Assembly: GCA_023265025.1 (NCBI GenBank)
Contig: JAHFUP010000018.1
Span: 1-64,000 of the forward strand
Length of the DNA: 64,000 nt
Origin: Acidimicrobiia bacterium
Lineage (GTDB): Bacteria > Actinomycetota > Acidimicrobiia > Acidimicrobiales > AC-14
Direction of reading: 5' to 3'
The notes beneath the pieces were generated by a model. That model searched no databases. It saw only the letters and a program-made list of their open reading frames with translations, and was not told the origin of the DNA. This document shows, in pieces, positions 34,618-42,998 of this stretch. The translations under genes and the position numbers were made by a program. Position 1 is the first letter of the stretch; each line of letters starts with the position of its first letter.

Positions 34618-34643
34618 ACACCCCCACGACAGGAGGACGAAAG

Positions 34644-35120
34644 ATGAGCACGGGAGAGGCCAGCGTCATAGTCCGGACAGGAGCGGACCGGCTCTGGGCC
34701 ATGGTCGCCGACGTCACCCGCATCGGCGAGTGGAGTCCCGAGGCGGTGCAGGCCGAGTGGATCGACGGCGCCACCGGGCCTGCGGTCGGCGCGCGCTTCA
34801 AAGGCCATAACCGGCGGGGTCGAGCCAAATGGACGACGGTCTGCGAGGTCATCGAGGCCGAGCCCGGTCGGCGCTTCGGGTTCGCAGTCGGTGGGGCGGC
34901 CAAGCCGGAGACGATCTGGCGCTACCGCTTCGAGCCGTCCGGCGATGCGGTCGAGGTGACCGAGTCGTTCGAGTTGGTCAAACCCCTCGGCTTCCTCTCC
35001 CGGCTGGTCACTCGCGTCACGACAGGCGTGAAGGACCGTGAGGCCGACCTCGTGGACGGCATGCGCACCACGCTGGCAGCCATCAAGGAGGCCGCCGAGG
35101 CCGAGGCGCTCAAGGCGTAG
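34644..35120 (+). CDS. SRPBCC-fold (polyketide cyclase/START-like) protein
   Basis: This 158-residue protein starts MSTGEASVIVRTGADRLWAMVADVTRIGEWSPEAVQAEW, the usual opening of the SRPBCC superfamily, with strands around a deep hydrophobic pocket and a long C-terminal helix (READLVDGMRTTLAAIKEAAEAEALKA). A strong AGGAGGA ribosome site precedes the ATG. It lies 26 bases after the APH-like kinase and probably shares its transcript. Members bind or cyclise lipids and polyketides; no catalytic site is evident. Confidence 0.87.
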   Translation: MSTGEASVIVRTGADRLWAMVADVTRIGEWSPEAVQAEWIDGATGPAVGARFKGHNRRGRAKWTTVCEVIEAEPGRRFGFAVGGAAKPETIWRYRFEPSGDAVEVTESFELVKPLGFLSRLVTRVTTGVKDREADLVDGMRTTLAAIKEAAEAEALKA

Positions 35121-35133
35121 CGGGTCCGGAGGA

Positions 35134-35155
35134 GTTCGCGGGCAGTTCGCCCCCT
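35134..35155 (+). promoter_or_regulatory. Weak PHO-box-like direct repeat before the secreted phosphoesterase
   Basis: GTTCGCGGGCA is followed directly by GTTCGCCCCCT, two 11-bp units in the register of actinobacterial PHO boxes, but with TTCGC in place of TTCAC. It lies about 50 bases before the start at 35206. Confidence 0.3.
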
Positions 35156-35205
35156 GGTCGCCGACCGGCCATGGCGCCGTCATTTCGGCCGGTTTGGATG
35201 GGCGC

Positions 35206-36180
35206 ATGCACCGGATCCCTCGAAAGCTCTCGCTCGGCCTGCTGGTCGCGACCGCGGCGCTGTCCTCCTCCTTGTCGCCGGTCGGCGCCGGCGCCGGCAA
35301 CACCGCCGACCAGTCGGCAAACCGCGTGACGCTCGCAGTCATCGGCGACGTTCCCTACGGCACCGTCCAGGAAACGACCTTCGGCGACCTGATCGGCGCA
35401 GTGAACGCCGACGCCAAGGTCCGGGCCGTCATCCACGTCGGCGACATCAAGAGCGGCAGCACGACGTGCACGGACGAGCGGTTCGCAGCCGTCCGCCGGG
35501 CCTTCGACACCTTCGAGGACCCGCTGGTCTACACGCCGGGCGACAACGAGTGGACCGACTGCCACCGGCTGAACAACGGCGCCTACAACCCGCTCGAACG
35601 GCTGGCGACAATCCGCACGATGTTCTTCGCCAACCCGGGGAAGGCGTTGGGCCGCCATCCGATGCGGGTCGAGTCGCAGCCCACGCTCGTCGAGGACGTC
35701 CGCTGGATCGAGTCGCGGGTCGCCTTCGCCACCCTGCACGTCATCGGCAGCAACAACGGCCTGGCCCCCTGGACAGGAATCGGCGAGGCGGCACCGACGG
35801 CAGCCCAGGCCGCCGAGGTCGATGCCCGCGTCGCCGCCGTCCTGGCCTGGATCGACGCGACCTTCGACGCGGCCGAAGCGTTGGGCCTCCAAGGCGTCGT
35901 CCTCGCCATGCAGGCCGACACCTGGTCCCCCACGCCCTCCGGCGCGCAGCAGGCCATCGTGACCCGGATCGCCGCGAGGACCGCCGGTTTCGCCGGCCAG
36001 GTCCTGCTGCTCCAGGGCGACTCGCACCAGTTCGTGACCGACGACCCCCTGGGCCTCCCCAACTTCACCCGGATCGTCGTCCACGGCGAGACGCTGCCAT
36101 TCGAGTACCTCCGCCTCACGGTCGACCCAGGCGTCGCGCAGCTGTTCACCTGGGAGCGGGTCCAGGTCGCACAGGGGTAG
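35206..36180 (+). CDS. Secreted calcineurin-like metallophosphoesterase
   Basis: This 324-residue protein has a signal peptide (RKLSLGLLVATAALSSSLSPVGAGAG) and a metallophosphoesterase-like core: VIGDVPYG, VIHVGDIKSGS, YTPGDNEWTD and LQGDSHQF supply the usual D, GD, GDN and GDxH metal ligands in order. The second-half insertion is larger than in minimal members. It is probably exported and may release phosphate from organic esters, which fits the phosphate gene region downstream. A hairpin follows the stop. Confidence 0.82.
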   Translation: MHRIPRKLSLGLLVATAALSSSLSPVGAGAGNTADQSANRVTLAVIGDVPYGTVQETTFGDLIGAVNADAKVRAVIHVGDIKSGSTTCTDERFAAVRRAFDTFEDPLVYTPGDNEWTDCHRLNNGAYNPLERLATIRTMFFANPGKALGRHPMRVESQPTLVEDVRWIESRVAFATLHVIGSNNGLAPWTGIGEAAPTAAQAAEVDARVAAVLAWIDATFDAAEALGLQGVVLAMQADTWSPTPSGAQQAIVTRIAARTAGFAGQVLLLQGDSHQFVTDDPLGLPNFTRIVVHGETLPFEYLRLTVDPGVAQLFTWERVQVAQG

Positions 36181-36226
36181 CAGGCGAGGTACCGCATCGC
36201 CGGCCCGGTCCCTTCGCCGGCGGAGT

Positions 36227-36268
36227 CACCGGCGTACGGCTCGCCCACGACCGGGCCGTACGCCGGTG
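36227..36268 (+). terminator. Terminator-like hairpin after the phosphoesterase gene
   Basis: CACCGGCGTACGGC and GCCGTACGCCGGTG form a perfect 14-bp stem around a 14-base loop, 46 bases past the stop. There is no strong U-run. Confidence 0.6.
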
Positions 36269-36380
36269 GCAAGGATTTCACCGGTGGTTCGCCTTCCGTT
36301 TACCCTGCGGTTCCCCGTGAACAGACGCCGGTCATTCACAATGTGCGGGTTGCCATGACGACCCCCCTGCTGCCCGCGAC

Positions 36381-37922
36381 ATGACGTCGGTCTTCGTGCC
36401 CGGGCCGGTGGCGCCGGAGCCGGTGGCCCTGCTGAGATCGTTGGCCGGCGCCGGCTTCGAGGTGGGGCCGGCACGATCGGTGGAACGCACGCTGCTCGAC
36501 ACCTTCGACGGCCGGCTGCACGCCGCCGGCATCCGACTGGAGCTTCGAACCGACGCCGGCACCCGACTGATCGTGCACGACGCCGGGCCGGCGACGGCGT
36601 GGACGCCGGTCGGCGCGATGCCGTCAGTGGCCGGCGACCTTCCGGCCGGCCCGCTGCAAGACCGTTTGGCACCCCTGCTGGACGTGCGGGCGCTGATGCC
36701 GACAATCGGCGTTGCGGCCCGGGTCTCCTCCGCGGTACGGCGTGACGCAGAGGGGAAGGCCGAGGTCGCGTTCGCCGTCCACGACCAGCTGAAGCTCGCC
36801 TCCGGCGACCCGATCGCCGGCCCGTGGGCGATCGAGCTCGAGTCCTTCGAGGGCTACCCGAAGGCCGCCCGGCAGGCCGCCCGCCTGCTGTCCTCCCTCG
36901 GGCTGACCCGCCGGGACGCGGGCCTACTGGACGCGGTAGCGGAGGATGCCGGGGTCGATCTCCGGGGCTTCGTCGACTCTCCGACCGTCGCGCTCGAGCC
37001 ATCCGACGGTGCGCTGGACGCGTTCCGGCGCGTGCTGGCCAACCTCGCGGCCACGATCGAGGCCAACTGGCACGGGACGGTCGCCGACGTCGATACCGAG
37101 TTCCTGCACGATCTGCGGGTGGCCGTCCGGCGGACGCGATCGCTGCTGTCACACGGAAGAGGGGTGCTGCCGGCGGGCGAGCGTGACCACTTCGGCGCCG
37201 AGTTCCGCTGGCTGGGGACCGTGACCAGCCCGCCACGCGACATGGACGTGTACCTCATCGAGTGGCCGACGTACGTCGCGTCGCTCGACGAGGCGTCGCG
37301 TCGCGCCCTGGCGCCGGTCGTCGACCACCTCGCCCACCGGAGGAAGGCCGAGCACGACACGCTCATCGGCCACCTGGGCTCGGATCGCTACCGCGCCCTC
37401 ATGACCGCATGGCTGGCGTGGCTCGACGCTCCCCTGCCCGGCGGTCCGTTGCCCAAGCGGGCGACCAAGCCCCTCGGCGCTGTCGTGGCCGATCGCCTGG
37501 TGGATGCGCAGGACCGGCTTCTCACGCGGGGCCGGGCCATCGGTCCGGCCACGCCGGCCGAGGAGCTGCACGAGCTGCGCAAGGACGCCAAGCGCCTCCG
37601 GTACCTGCTCGAGTGCTTCGGCGGGATGCTGCCGGCGGCGCTGAGCAAGCCGTTCGTCCAGCGACTCAAGGCGCTGCAGGCGAACCTCGGCGAGCACCAG
37701 GACACCGAGGTCCACACCGCCCAGTTGACCGCCATGGCGCATGAGCTGCAAGACGCTCCCGGTGTGACGACCGACACGCTCGTGGCCATCGGCCGGCTCA
37801 CCGAGCTCTTCGACCGGCGCCGGCTGGCCGCCCGTGAGGAGTTCGCTGCGCGATTCGCCGACTACGACACGAAACAGACCGCTCGATCGCTGGCCGAGCT
37901 GTTGAACGCGGCACGGCCCTGA
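36381..37922 (+). CDS. CYTH and CHAD domain protein, polyphosphate-associated
   Basis: This 513-residue protein has an N-terminal CYTH-like half (VERTLLDTFDGRLHAAGIRLELR, later VAFAVHDQLKLASGDPIAGPWAIELESFEGYPKA) and a C-terminal CHAD helical domain. The CHAD marks are FLHDLRVAVRRTRSLL with conserved His and Arg, and ELHELRKDAKRLRYLLECF. CHAD domains bind polyphosphate; CYTH domains hydrolyse triphosphates or transfer phosphoryl groups. In the N-terminal half the ExExK motif is not obvious, so catalysis by that domain is doubtful. Its stop overlaps the parA start (TGATG). Confidence 0.88.
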   Translation: MTSVFVPGPVAPEPVALLRSLAGAGFEVGPARSVERTLLDTFDGRLHAAGIRLELRTDAGTRLIVHDAGPATAWTPVGAMPSVAGDLPAGPLQDRLAPLLDVRALMPTIGVAARVSSAVRRDAEGKAEVAFAVHDQLKLASGDPIAGPWAIELESFEGYPKAARQAARLLSSLGLTRRDAGLLDAVAEDAGVDLRGFVDSPTVALEPSDGALDAFRRVLANLAATIEANWHGTVADVDTEFLHDLRVAVRRTRSLLSHGRGVLPAGERDHFGAEFRWLGTVTSPPRDMDVYLIEWPTYVASLDEASRRALAPVVDHLAHRRKAEHDTLIGHLGSDRYRALMTAWLAWLDAPLPGGPLPKRATKPLGAVVADRLVDAQDRLLTRGRAIGPATPAEELHELRKDAKRLRYLLECFGGMLPAALSKPFVQRLKALQANLGEHQDTEVHTAQLTAMAHELQDAPGVTTDTLVAIGRLTELFDRRRLAAREEFAARFADYDTKQTARSLAELLNAARP

Positions 37923-38665
37923 TGAAGGTGCTCGCCACCTACAGCATCAAGGGCGGCGTCGGGAAGACGACGTCGGCGGTGAACCTGGCCCGGGAGGCCG
38001 CGGCGGCGGGGAGCCGCGTCCTGGTGTGGGACCTCGACCCCCAGGGGGCGGCGACCTTCTTCTTCCGGATCAAGCCGAAGGTGAAGGGCGGGACGCAGCG
38101 CCTCGTCGGCGCCAAGGGCGACCTGGTCGACCACGTCCGGGCCAGCGACATCGGCGGGCTGCATGTGATCCCCGCCGACTTCTCCCTGCGCCACCTCGAT
38201 CTGCATCTGGACGGCACGAAGCGCCCCACCGAGCGGCTGGCGTCGCTGCTGGCCGGCGTGGACGGACGCTACGACGTCGCCCTTCTCGACTGCCCGCCGA
38301 GCATCTCCCTGGCCAGCGAGAGCGTCTTCGGGGCCGCCGACTTCCTTCTCGTGCCGGTGATCCCCACGACGCTCTCCTCCCGCACGCTGTACCAGCTCTC
38401 GGAGTTCCTCGCCGGCCAGCAGTCACCCCCCGCCCTGCTCCCCTATTTCTCCATGGTCGACGGACGCAAGCGTCTCCACCGCGACGTGATGGAGGCGGTG
38501 CGGTCCGAGTGGCCCGATCTGCTCACGACGGTCGTCCCGAACGCCAGCGTGATCGAGCGCATGGGCCCCGAGCGGGCTCCGGTGGCGGCGTACGCGCCGG
38601 CGTCGGCGGCGGCGAGGACCTTCGCCTCACTGTGGGCCGAGGTCGCGGCCCGGCTCTGGTCCTGA
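37922..38665 (+). CDS. ParA-family ATPase, orphan
   Basis: This 247-residue protein has the deviant Walker A KGGVGKTTSAVNLA, then VLVWDLDPQGAATFFF (Walker A') and VALLDCPPSISLASESVF (Walker B). No ParB and no parS site are visible. The gene starts within the stop of the CHAD gene, so the two proteins are coupled. ParA-type ATPases position cargo along the nucleoid or cell pole. Polyphosphate granule placement is an attractive but unproven idea, since CHAD proteins associate with such granules. It ends 75 bases before a small zinc-ribbon gene. Confidence 0.9.
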   Translation: MKVLATYSIKGGVGKTTSAVNLAREAAAAGSRVLVWDLDPQGAATFFFRIKPKVKGGTQRLVGAKGDLVDHVRASDIGGLHVIPADFSLRHLDLHLDGTKRPTERLASLLAGVDGRYDVALLDCPPSISLASESVFGAADFLLVPVIPTTLSSRTLYQLSEFLAGQQSPPALLPYFSMVDGRKRLHRDVMEAVRSEWPDLLTTVVPNASVIERMGPERAPVAAYAPASAAARTFASLWAEVAARLWS

Positions 38666-38740
38666 GCTTTTTCCAGATCGACGGCGCCGCTCCATTCGCC
38701 GGACGCCTGGCGGACACCTTCCCCCCGTAGCGTCTGCAGC

Positions 38741-38989
38741 ATGGTCCCGAGGTTGCTTGGCCGGGTATGGATGTGTTCCGCGTGCGGCGCTCCGTCGGAG
38801 GCGCCGGTGCTCTGCGCGCCATGCAGCGAGGCGTTCGCGCTGGCTCGGGATGCCCATCCGAGCGCCGGCGGCACGCCGATCCCGACCGAGGTCGACGCCC
38901 CAGCCGGCGCCGACGACATGGACATGTGGGACGCGTGGTCCCGCCTCGGCGATGTGGGCGGTCGACCGGAGCGGTCCCGCTCCGGCTGA
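38741..38989 (+). CDS. Small protein with paired CxxC motifs
   Basis: This 82-residue frame starts MVPRLLGRVWMCSACGAPSEAPVLCAPCSEAFALARDAHPSAGG and has two CxxC knuckles (CSAC and CAPC), consistent with a zinc ribbon. The C-terminal half is acidic and low in complexity. It follows parA on the same strand and ends two bases before the convergent pstA stop. I recognise no family. The spaced cysteines and lack of a competing frame favour a real gene, but short GC-rich frames can deceive. Confidence 0.5.
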   Translation: MVPRLLGRVWMCSACGAPSEAPVLCAPCSEAFALARDAHPSAGGTPIPTEVDAPAGADDMDMWDAWSRLGDVGGRPERSRSG

Positions 38990-38990
38990 A

Positions 38991-39854
38991 CTATCGGACC
39001 GTGAACCTCCGGGCGACCAGGCGGGCGACCGCGGTCAGCACGAAGACGAGGACGATGAGGGTGAGCGCCGCGCCCCAGGCCCGGTCGATCGCCCCCTCGA
39101 ACGGCTGGCGGGCATTGATGAAGATCTGGGCCGACAGCGACGTGTTCGTCCCGTCGAAGAGATGACGGTTCGACTCGGTCACCGTGCCGATGGTGAACAG
39201 CAGCGGCGCCGTCTCGCCCGCGGCCCGGGCGACGGCCAGCAGCGCCCCGCTGACCACGCCGGCCAGCGCCGCGGGCAGCACGACGGTGAGGATCGTCCTC
39301 GACGGACGGGCACCCAGCGCGGCGCTGGCCTCCCGGAGCTCGTTCGGCACCAGTTGCAGGGCCGTCTCCGCCGAGCGAATCACGATCGGCAGCATCAGGC
39401 AGCCGAGCGCCAAGGCGCCGGCGAACCCGGTCTGGCCGAAGCGCAGCACCCACACGGTGTAGATGAACAGGCCCATGACGACGGACGGCACACCGGCCAT
39501 CACGTCGGACAGGAACCGGATGACCCCCGCCAGCCGGCCCCGCTTGCCGTATTCGTTGAGGTAGACGGCGGCGAGCACGCCCAGCGGCACCGCCATCGCC
39601 GTGGCGGCACCGGTAGTGAGGAGCGTTCCCAGAACGGCCGGCCCCATGCCGGGGCCCCGGAGCCGCGAGCTGATCGGGATGTCGCCGGTGAGGAACTTCC
39701 AGTCGACGATGCCCGCGCCCCGTCGGACCAGGTACGTCACGACGAAAGCCAGGGGGATGGCGGCGACCAGCACCGACAGCCAGATCGACGCGGTGGCCAG
39801 CCGATTGCGGAGCCGGCGCGCCGGGCTGACGGTGCCGAGAAGAAGCGTGCTCAT
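38991..39854 (-). CDS. pstA: Phosphate ABC transporter permease PstA
   Basis: This 287-residue inner-membrane protein has about six helices and PstA signatures: GIVDWKFLTGDIP after the first helix, MAGVPSVVMGLFIYTVWVL, REASAALGARPSRTILTVVLPAALAGVVSGALLA and ARAAGETAPLLFTIG. With PstC it forms the channel for phosphate. The start overlaps the pstC stop by 4 bases. It is the last gene of pstS-pstC-pstA; pstB is in the divergent unit. Confidence 0.95.
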   Translation of the reverse strand: MSTLLLGTVSPARRLRNRLATASIWLSVLVAAIPLAFVVTYLVRRGAGIVDWKFLTGDIPISSRLRGPGMGPAVLGTLLTTGAATAMAVPLGVLAAVYLNEYGKRGRLAGVIRFLSDVMAGVPSVVMGLFIYTVWVLRFGQTGFAGALALGCLMLPIVIRSAETALQLVPNELREASAALGARPSRTILTVVLPAALAGVVSGALLAVARAAGETAPLLFTIGTVTESNRHLFDGTNTSLSAQIFINARQPFEGAIDRAWGAALTLIVLVFVLTAVARLVARRFTVR

Positions 39855-40822
39855 CCGTTGCGGCGGCCCCGGGCGATGATCGTGCGGGCGACCACGTTCA
39901 CGACGATCGTCAGCGCGAAGAGCTCGACGCCGAGGCCGATCAGGGCGGCGCGGTGCACGCCACCGGACTCGCCGAACTCGTTGGCGATCACCGCGGCCAT
40001 GGAGTCGCCGGAACGAAAGAGGTGGGCGGTGATCTGGGGGCTCGAGCCGATGACGAGGGCGGCGGCGATCGTCTCGCCCATGGCCCGGCCGAGCCCGAGC
40101 ATGACCGCGCCCGTCATGCCGGCGCGACTGTGGGGGAAGACTGCGGCCCGCAGCATCTCCCAGCGGGTGGCGCCGAGGGCGTAGGCCGCCTCCTTGGCCG
40201 TGACGGGGACGGTGTCGAACACCTCCCTCGTGATCGAGGTGATGATCGGCGTGACCATGAGGGCCAGGATGATGCCGGCGGTGAACAGGCCCCGGCCCGT
40301 CGACGGCCCGGCGAAGAGGGTGGAGACGAACGGGACCGGTGAGGTGACGTCGCTGATCCGGTCGTAGACGCCCGAGATCCACGGGGCCAGGACGATCACC
40401 CCCCACAGGCCGTACACCACCGACGGGATGGCGGCCAGCAGGTCGACGAGGGAGCTGACCGGTCGCCGCAGCCGGCGGGGCGCCACGTCGGAAAGGAAGA
40501 GGGCGATCCCGACGCTGACGGGGACGGCCAGCACCAGGGCGATGATGGCGGTGACGACCGTGCCGTAGACGAAGGGAAGGGACCCGAAGACATCCGCGCT
40601 CGGGGCCCACCGCTTCGACGTGAAGAACCGCAGTCCGTCGTGGGAGAACGCCGGCCACGCCTCACGGGTGGTGGAGACGGCGATGAGCCCCAGGATGACC
40701 AGGACGAGCAGCCCGCAGCCCAAACTCACACCGCGGAAGGCACGGTCGCTCCAGCCCGCCCGGCCGGGGCTGGTGAGCGGCCTCCGCGCCGGCGGGCTGG
40801 GTGGAGCGGTGGTGATGGTCAT
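39851..40822 (-). CDS. pstC: Phosphate ABC transporter permease PstC
   Basis: This 323-residue permease has a long N-terminal cytoplasmic leader, a first helix, the external segment GLRFFTSKRWAPSADVFGSLPFVYGTVVTAIIA, and family motifs LLAAIPSVVYGLWGVIVLAP, TAKEAAYALGATRWEMLRAAVFPHSRAGMTGAVMLGLGRAMGETIAAALVIG. It pairs with PstA. The pstS stop lies 25 bases upstream of its start. Confidence 0.95.
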   Translation of the reverse strand: MTITTAPPSPPARRPLTSPGRAGWSDRAFRGVSLGCGLLVLVILGLIAVSTTREAWPAFSHDGLRFFTSKRWAPSADVFGSLPFVYGTVVTAIIALVLAVPVSVGIALFLSDVAPRRLRRPVSSLVDLLAAIPSVVYGLWGVIVLAPWISGVYDRISDVTSPVPFVSTLFAGPSTGRGLFTAGIILALMVTPIITSITREVFDTVPVTAKEAAYALGATRWEMLRAAVFPHSRAGMTGAVMLGLGRAMGETIAAALVIGSSPQITAHLFRSGDSMAAVIANEFGESGGVHRAALIGLGVELFALTIVVNVVARTIIARGRRNG

Positions 40823-40846
40823 CGACGGACGGTTCGGGAGACTGAG

Positions 40847-41950
40847 CTAGGCGGGCACGACGAGGACGTCCAACTGGGAGGCGGCCTTCTGCAGCAGCGC
40901 CGGCGCCAACGGGGCGTAGTCGACGTCCTTGGCCAGCTTCTGCCCGTCGGTGAGCATGTAGCGCAGGAAGGAGCGGATGGCCTCGCCCTTGGCCTTGTCG
41001 GCCTGGTTCTTGTACACGAGGATCCACGTCGGTGCGGTGATCGGGTAGGCGTCGGCACCATCGGCGTTGAGGGGGTTGTAGGTGAGGTCGGCATTGACCT
41101 GGGCGCCGGCGAGGGCGGCGGTCGCCCCGGCCAGATCGGCCACCACGGCCTTGCCCGCCTTGTTCTTGATCTTGGCGAACTGCAGGCCGGACGCCTTGGC
41201 GTCGGAGAGGTCGACGTAGCCGATGGCACCACTGGTGGCCTTGACGATCTGGGCCACGCCCTGATTGCCGTTGCCGCCCTGGGTGTCGGCCGGCCACTCG
41301 ACGGTGGAGCCGGACTTGAGCGTCCACGCCGCCGGCGCCGCGGCCACCAGGTACTTGGTGAAGTTCTCCGTGGTGCCCGAGCCGTCGGAGCGGTGGGCGA
41401 CGGTGACGTCGGTGGAGGGCAGCTTGACGCCCGGGTTCAGGGCGGCGATCGCGGGGTCGTCCCACTTCTTGATCTGGCGCTGGAAGAGCTTGGCGATGGT
41501 GTCGGCGTCGAGGGTGAGATCCTTCACCTCACCGAGGTTGTACGAGACGGTGATGGGCGCCGCAGTCGTCGGGATGTACAGGAACTCGCCCTTGTACTTC
41601 GACACGTCCGCGGCGGCGACCAGGCCGTCGGAGCCGGCGAAGTCGACCACGCCGTCCTGAAGGCTCTGCCGACCGGCACCGGAGCCGGTGGCGTTGTAGT
41701 TGACGGTGACGCCCGGCTGGACCTTCTTGTAGCCGGCGATGACGACCTCGTAGAAACCCTTGGGGAAGGTCGCCCCGGAGGCGTTGAGCGTGGCCGAGAG
41801 CGCCGGTTCCTTCGTGGTCGCCGTCGCCTGGCTGCCGGTGTCGGTCGAAGCGGTGTCGGCCTTGTCGCTGCCGCCGCAGGCGCTGGCGAGCAGCGCCACG
41901 CCCAGCAGACCGGCAACCGGACCGGCGAATCGTGTTGACCTTCGGCGCAT
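40847..41950 (-). CDS. pstS: Phosphate-binding lipoprotein PstS
   Basis: This 367-residue protein has a lipoprotein signal with lipobox LLASAC, so it is anchored outside the membrane. The phosphate-binding fold shows LNASGATFPKGFYEVVIAGY, TVNYNATGSGAGRQSLQDGVVDFAGSDGLV and AHRSDGSGTTENFTKYL, the standard ligand loops. It captures phosphate for PstCA. Two PHO-box units on its coding strand lie about 90-105 bases upstream, so strong induction by phosphate starvation is expected. Confidence 0.96.
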   Translation of the reverse strand: MRRRSTRFAGPVAGLLGVALLASACGGSDKADTASTDTGSQATATTKEPALSATLNASGATFPKGFYEVVIAGYKKVQPGVTVNYNATGSGAGRQSLQDGVVDFAGSDGLVAAADVSKYKGEFLYIPTTAAPITVSYNLGEVKDLTLDADTIAKLFQRQIKKWDDPAIAALNPGVKLPSTDVTVAHRSDGSGTTENFTKYLVAAAPAAWTLKSGSTVEWPADTQGGNGNQGVAQIVKATSGAIGYVDLSDAKASGLQFAKIKNKAGKAVVADLAGATAALAGAQVNADLTYNPLNADGADAYPITAPTWILVYKNQADKAKGEAIRSFLRYMLTDGQKLAKDVDYAPLAPALLQKAASQLDVLVVPA

Positions 41951-42035
41951 CGTATGAGCCCCCTTCTTCGTCGTTCTGTAGCGATCGACGCTAGAGAGCG
42001 ATGGTTGACGCCACGTGGCTCGAAAGTGGATTCGA

Positions 42036-42054
42036 GGTGAACGCGACGTGAAAC
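42036..42054 (-). promoter_or_regulatory. pstS: PHO box facing pstS
   Basis: On the minus strand, TTTCAC and GTTCACC occur 11 bases apart (GTGAA cores at 42037 and 42048 on the plus strand). Tandem 11-bp units with a TTCAC core are the PhoP/RegX3-type PHO box of actinobacteria. Confidence 0.65.
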
Positions 42055-42083
42055 GGCGGTCGAATCCGGCGATGACACCTGGC

Positions 42084-42105
42084 GTTCACCGCCCGTTCAC
42101 CGCGC
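42084..42105 (+). promoter_or_regulatory. pstB: PHO box facing pstB
   Basis: GTTCACCGCCC is followed directly by GTTCACCGCGC, two nearly identical 11-bp PHO units. They lie 48 bases before the chosen pstB start and point away from the pstS box, giving a divergent pair of PHO boxes. Confidence 0.75.
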
Positions 42106-42152
42106 AGACGGTTCTGCGTCACTGTCGCTCGGTACGTTCCCGTCAGAGCCTC

Positions 42153-42998
42153 ATGACCGACGTCCGTGGCCCCGTCCCCAGCCTGGCAGCCGTCACCCGC
42201 GACACCGTCCCGCCCGTCGGGCCCGTCGTCTTCGAATTGGCGAAGACGAGCGTCTACTACGGCGACTTCCGGGCCGTGCGGGATGTGACGCTCGACGTGC
42301 GCAAGGGCCAGATCACCGCCCTCATCGGGCCGTCGGGCTGCGGCAAGACCACCCTGCTGCGCGCGCTGAACCGCATGCACGATCTCATCGCCGGCGTGCG
42401 CGTCGAGGGAGCCCTGCGCTACCACGGCGACGACCTCTACGGGCCCGGCGTCGACCCGGTCGTGGTCCGGCGCCTGATCGGCATGGTCTTCCAGCGCCCG
42501 AACCCGTTCCCCAAGTCGATCTACGACAACGTCGCCTTCGGCCCCAGGCTGGCCAAGCTTGCGGTGAACATGGACGACTGCGTGGAGCACTCGTTGAAGA
42601 AGGCGGCGCTGTGGGACGAGGTCAAGGACCGCCTCAAGTCCTCGGCCACCCAGCTGTCGGGCGGCCAGCAGCAGCGGCTCTGCATCGCCCGTGCCCTCGC
42701 CGCCGAGCCCGAGGTCATCCTCATGGACGAGCCGTGCTCGGCCCTGGACCCCGTCGCTACGCTTCGCATCGAGGACCTCATGCAGGAGCTCCAGGCCGAC
42801 TACACGATCGTGATCGTGACCCACAACATGCAGCAGGCAGCCAGGGTCAGCGACATGACCGCCTTCTTCACCGCCGAGGTCGACGCCGACGCCGACCGCC
42901 GCGCCGGGGTGCTCGTGGAGTTCGACCGCACGGAGAAGATCTTCACCAACCCGTCCGATCCGCGGACCGAGAGCTACGTCAGCGGGCGCTTCGGGTGA
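42153..42998 (+). CDS. pstB: Phosphate ABC transporter ATPase PstB
   Basis: I chose the ATG at 42153 because it follows the PHO box; an upstream in-frame ATG at 42015 would place the box inside the gene. The 281-residue ATPase has Walker [10 protein letters not shown], signature [15 protein letters not shown], Walker [14 protein letters not shown] and switch THNMQQA, all classic PstB. It powers PstCA although it is encoded in the opposite unit, with phoU and regX3. It overlaps the phoU start (TGATG). Confidence 0.96.
   Translation: MTDVRGPVPSLAAVTRDTVPPVGPVVFELAKTSVYYGDFRAVRDVTLDVRKGQITALIGPSGCGKTTLLRALNRMHDLIAGVRVEGALRYHGDDLYGPGVDPVVVRRLIGMVFQRPNPFPKSIYDNVAFGPRLAKLAVNMDDCVEHSLKKAALWDEVKDRLKSSATQLSGGQQQRLCIARALAAEPEVILMDEPCSALDPVATLRIEDLMQELQADYTIVIVTHNMQQAARVSDMTAFFTAEVDADADRRAGVLVEFDRTEKIFTNPSDPRTESYVSGRFG

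Noticed and set aside
36313-36345. Weak PHO-like pair (TTACC and TTCCC in 11-bp spacing) before the CHAD gene
   Set aside because: Cores deviate at the conserved positions and the match is too short to separate from chance in GC-rich DNA.
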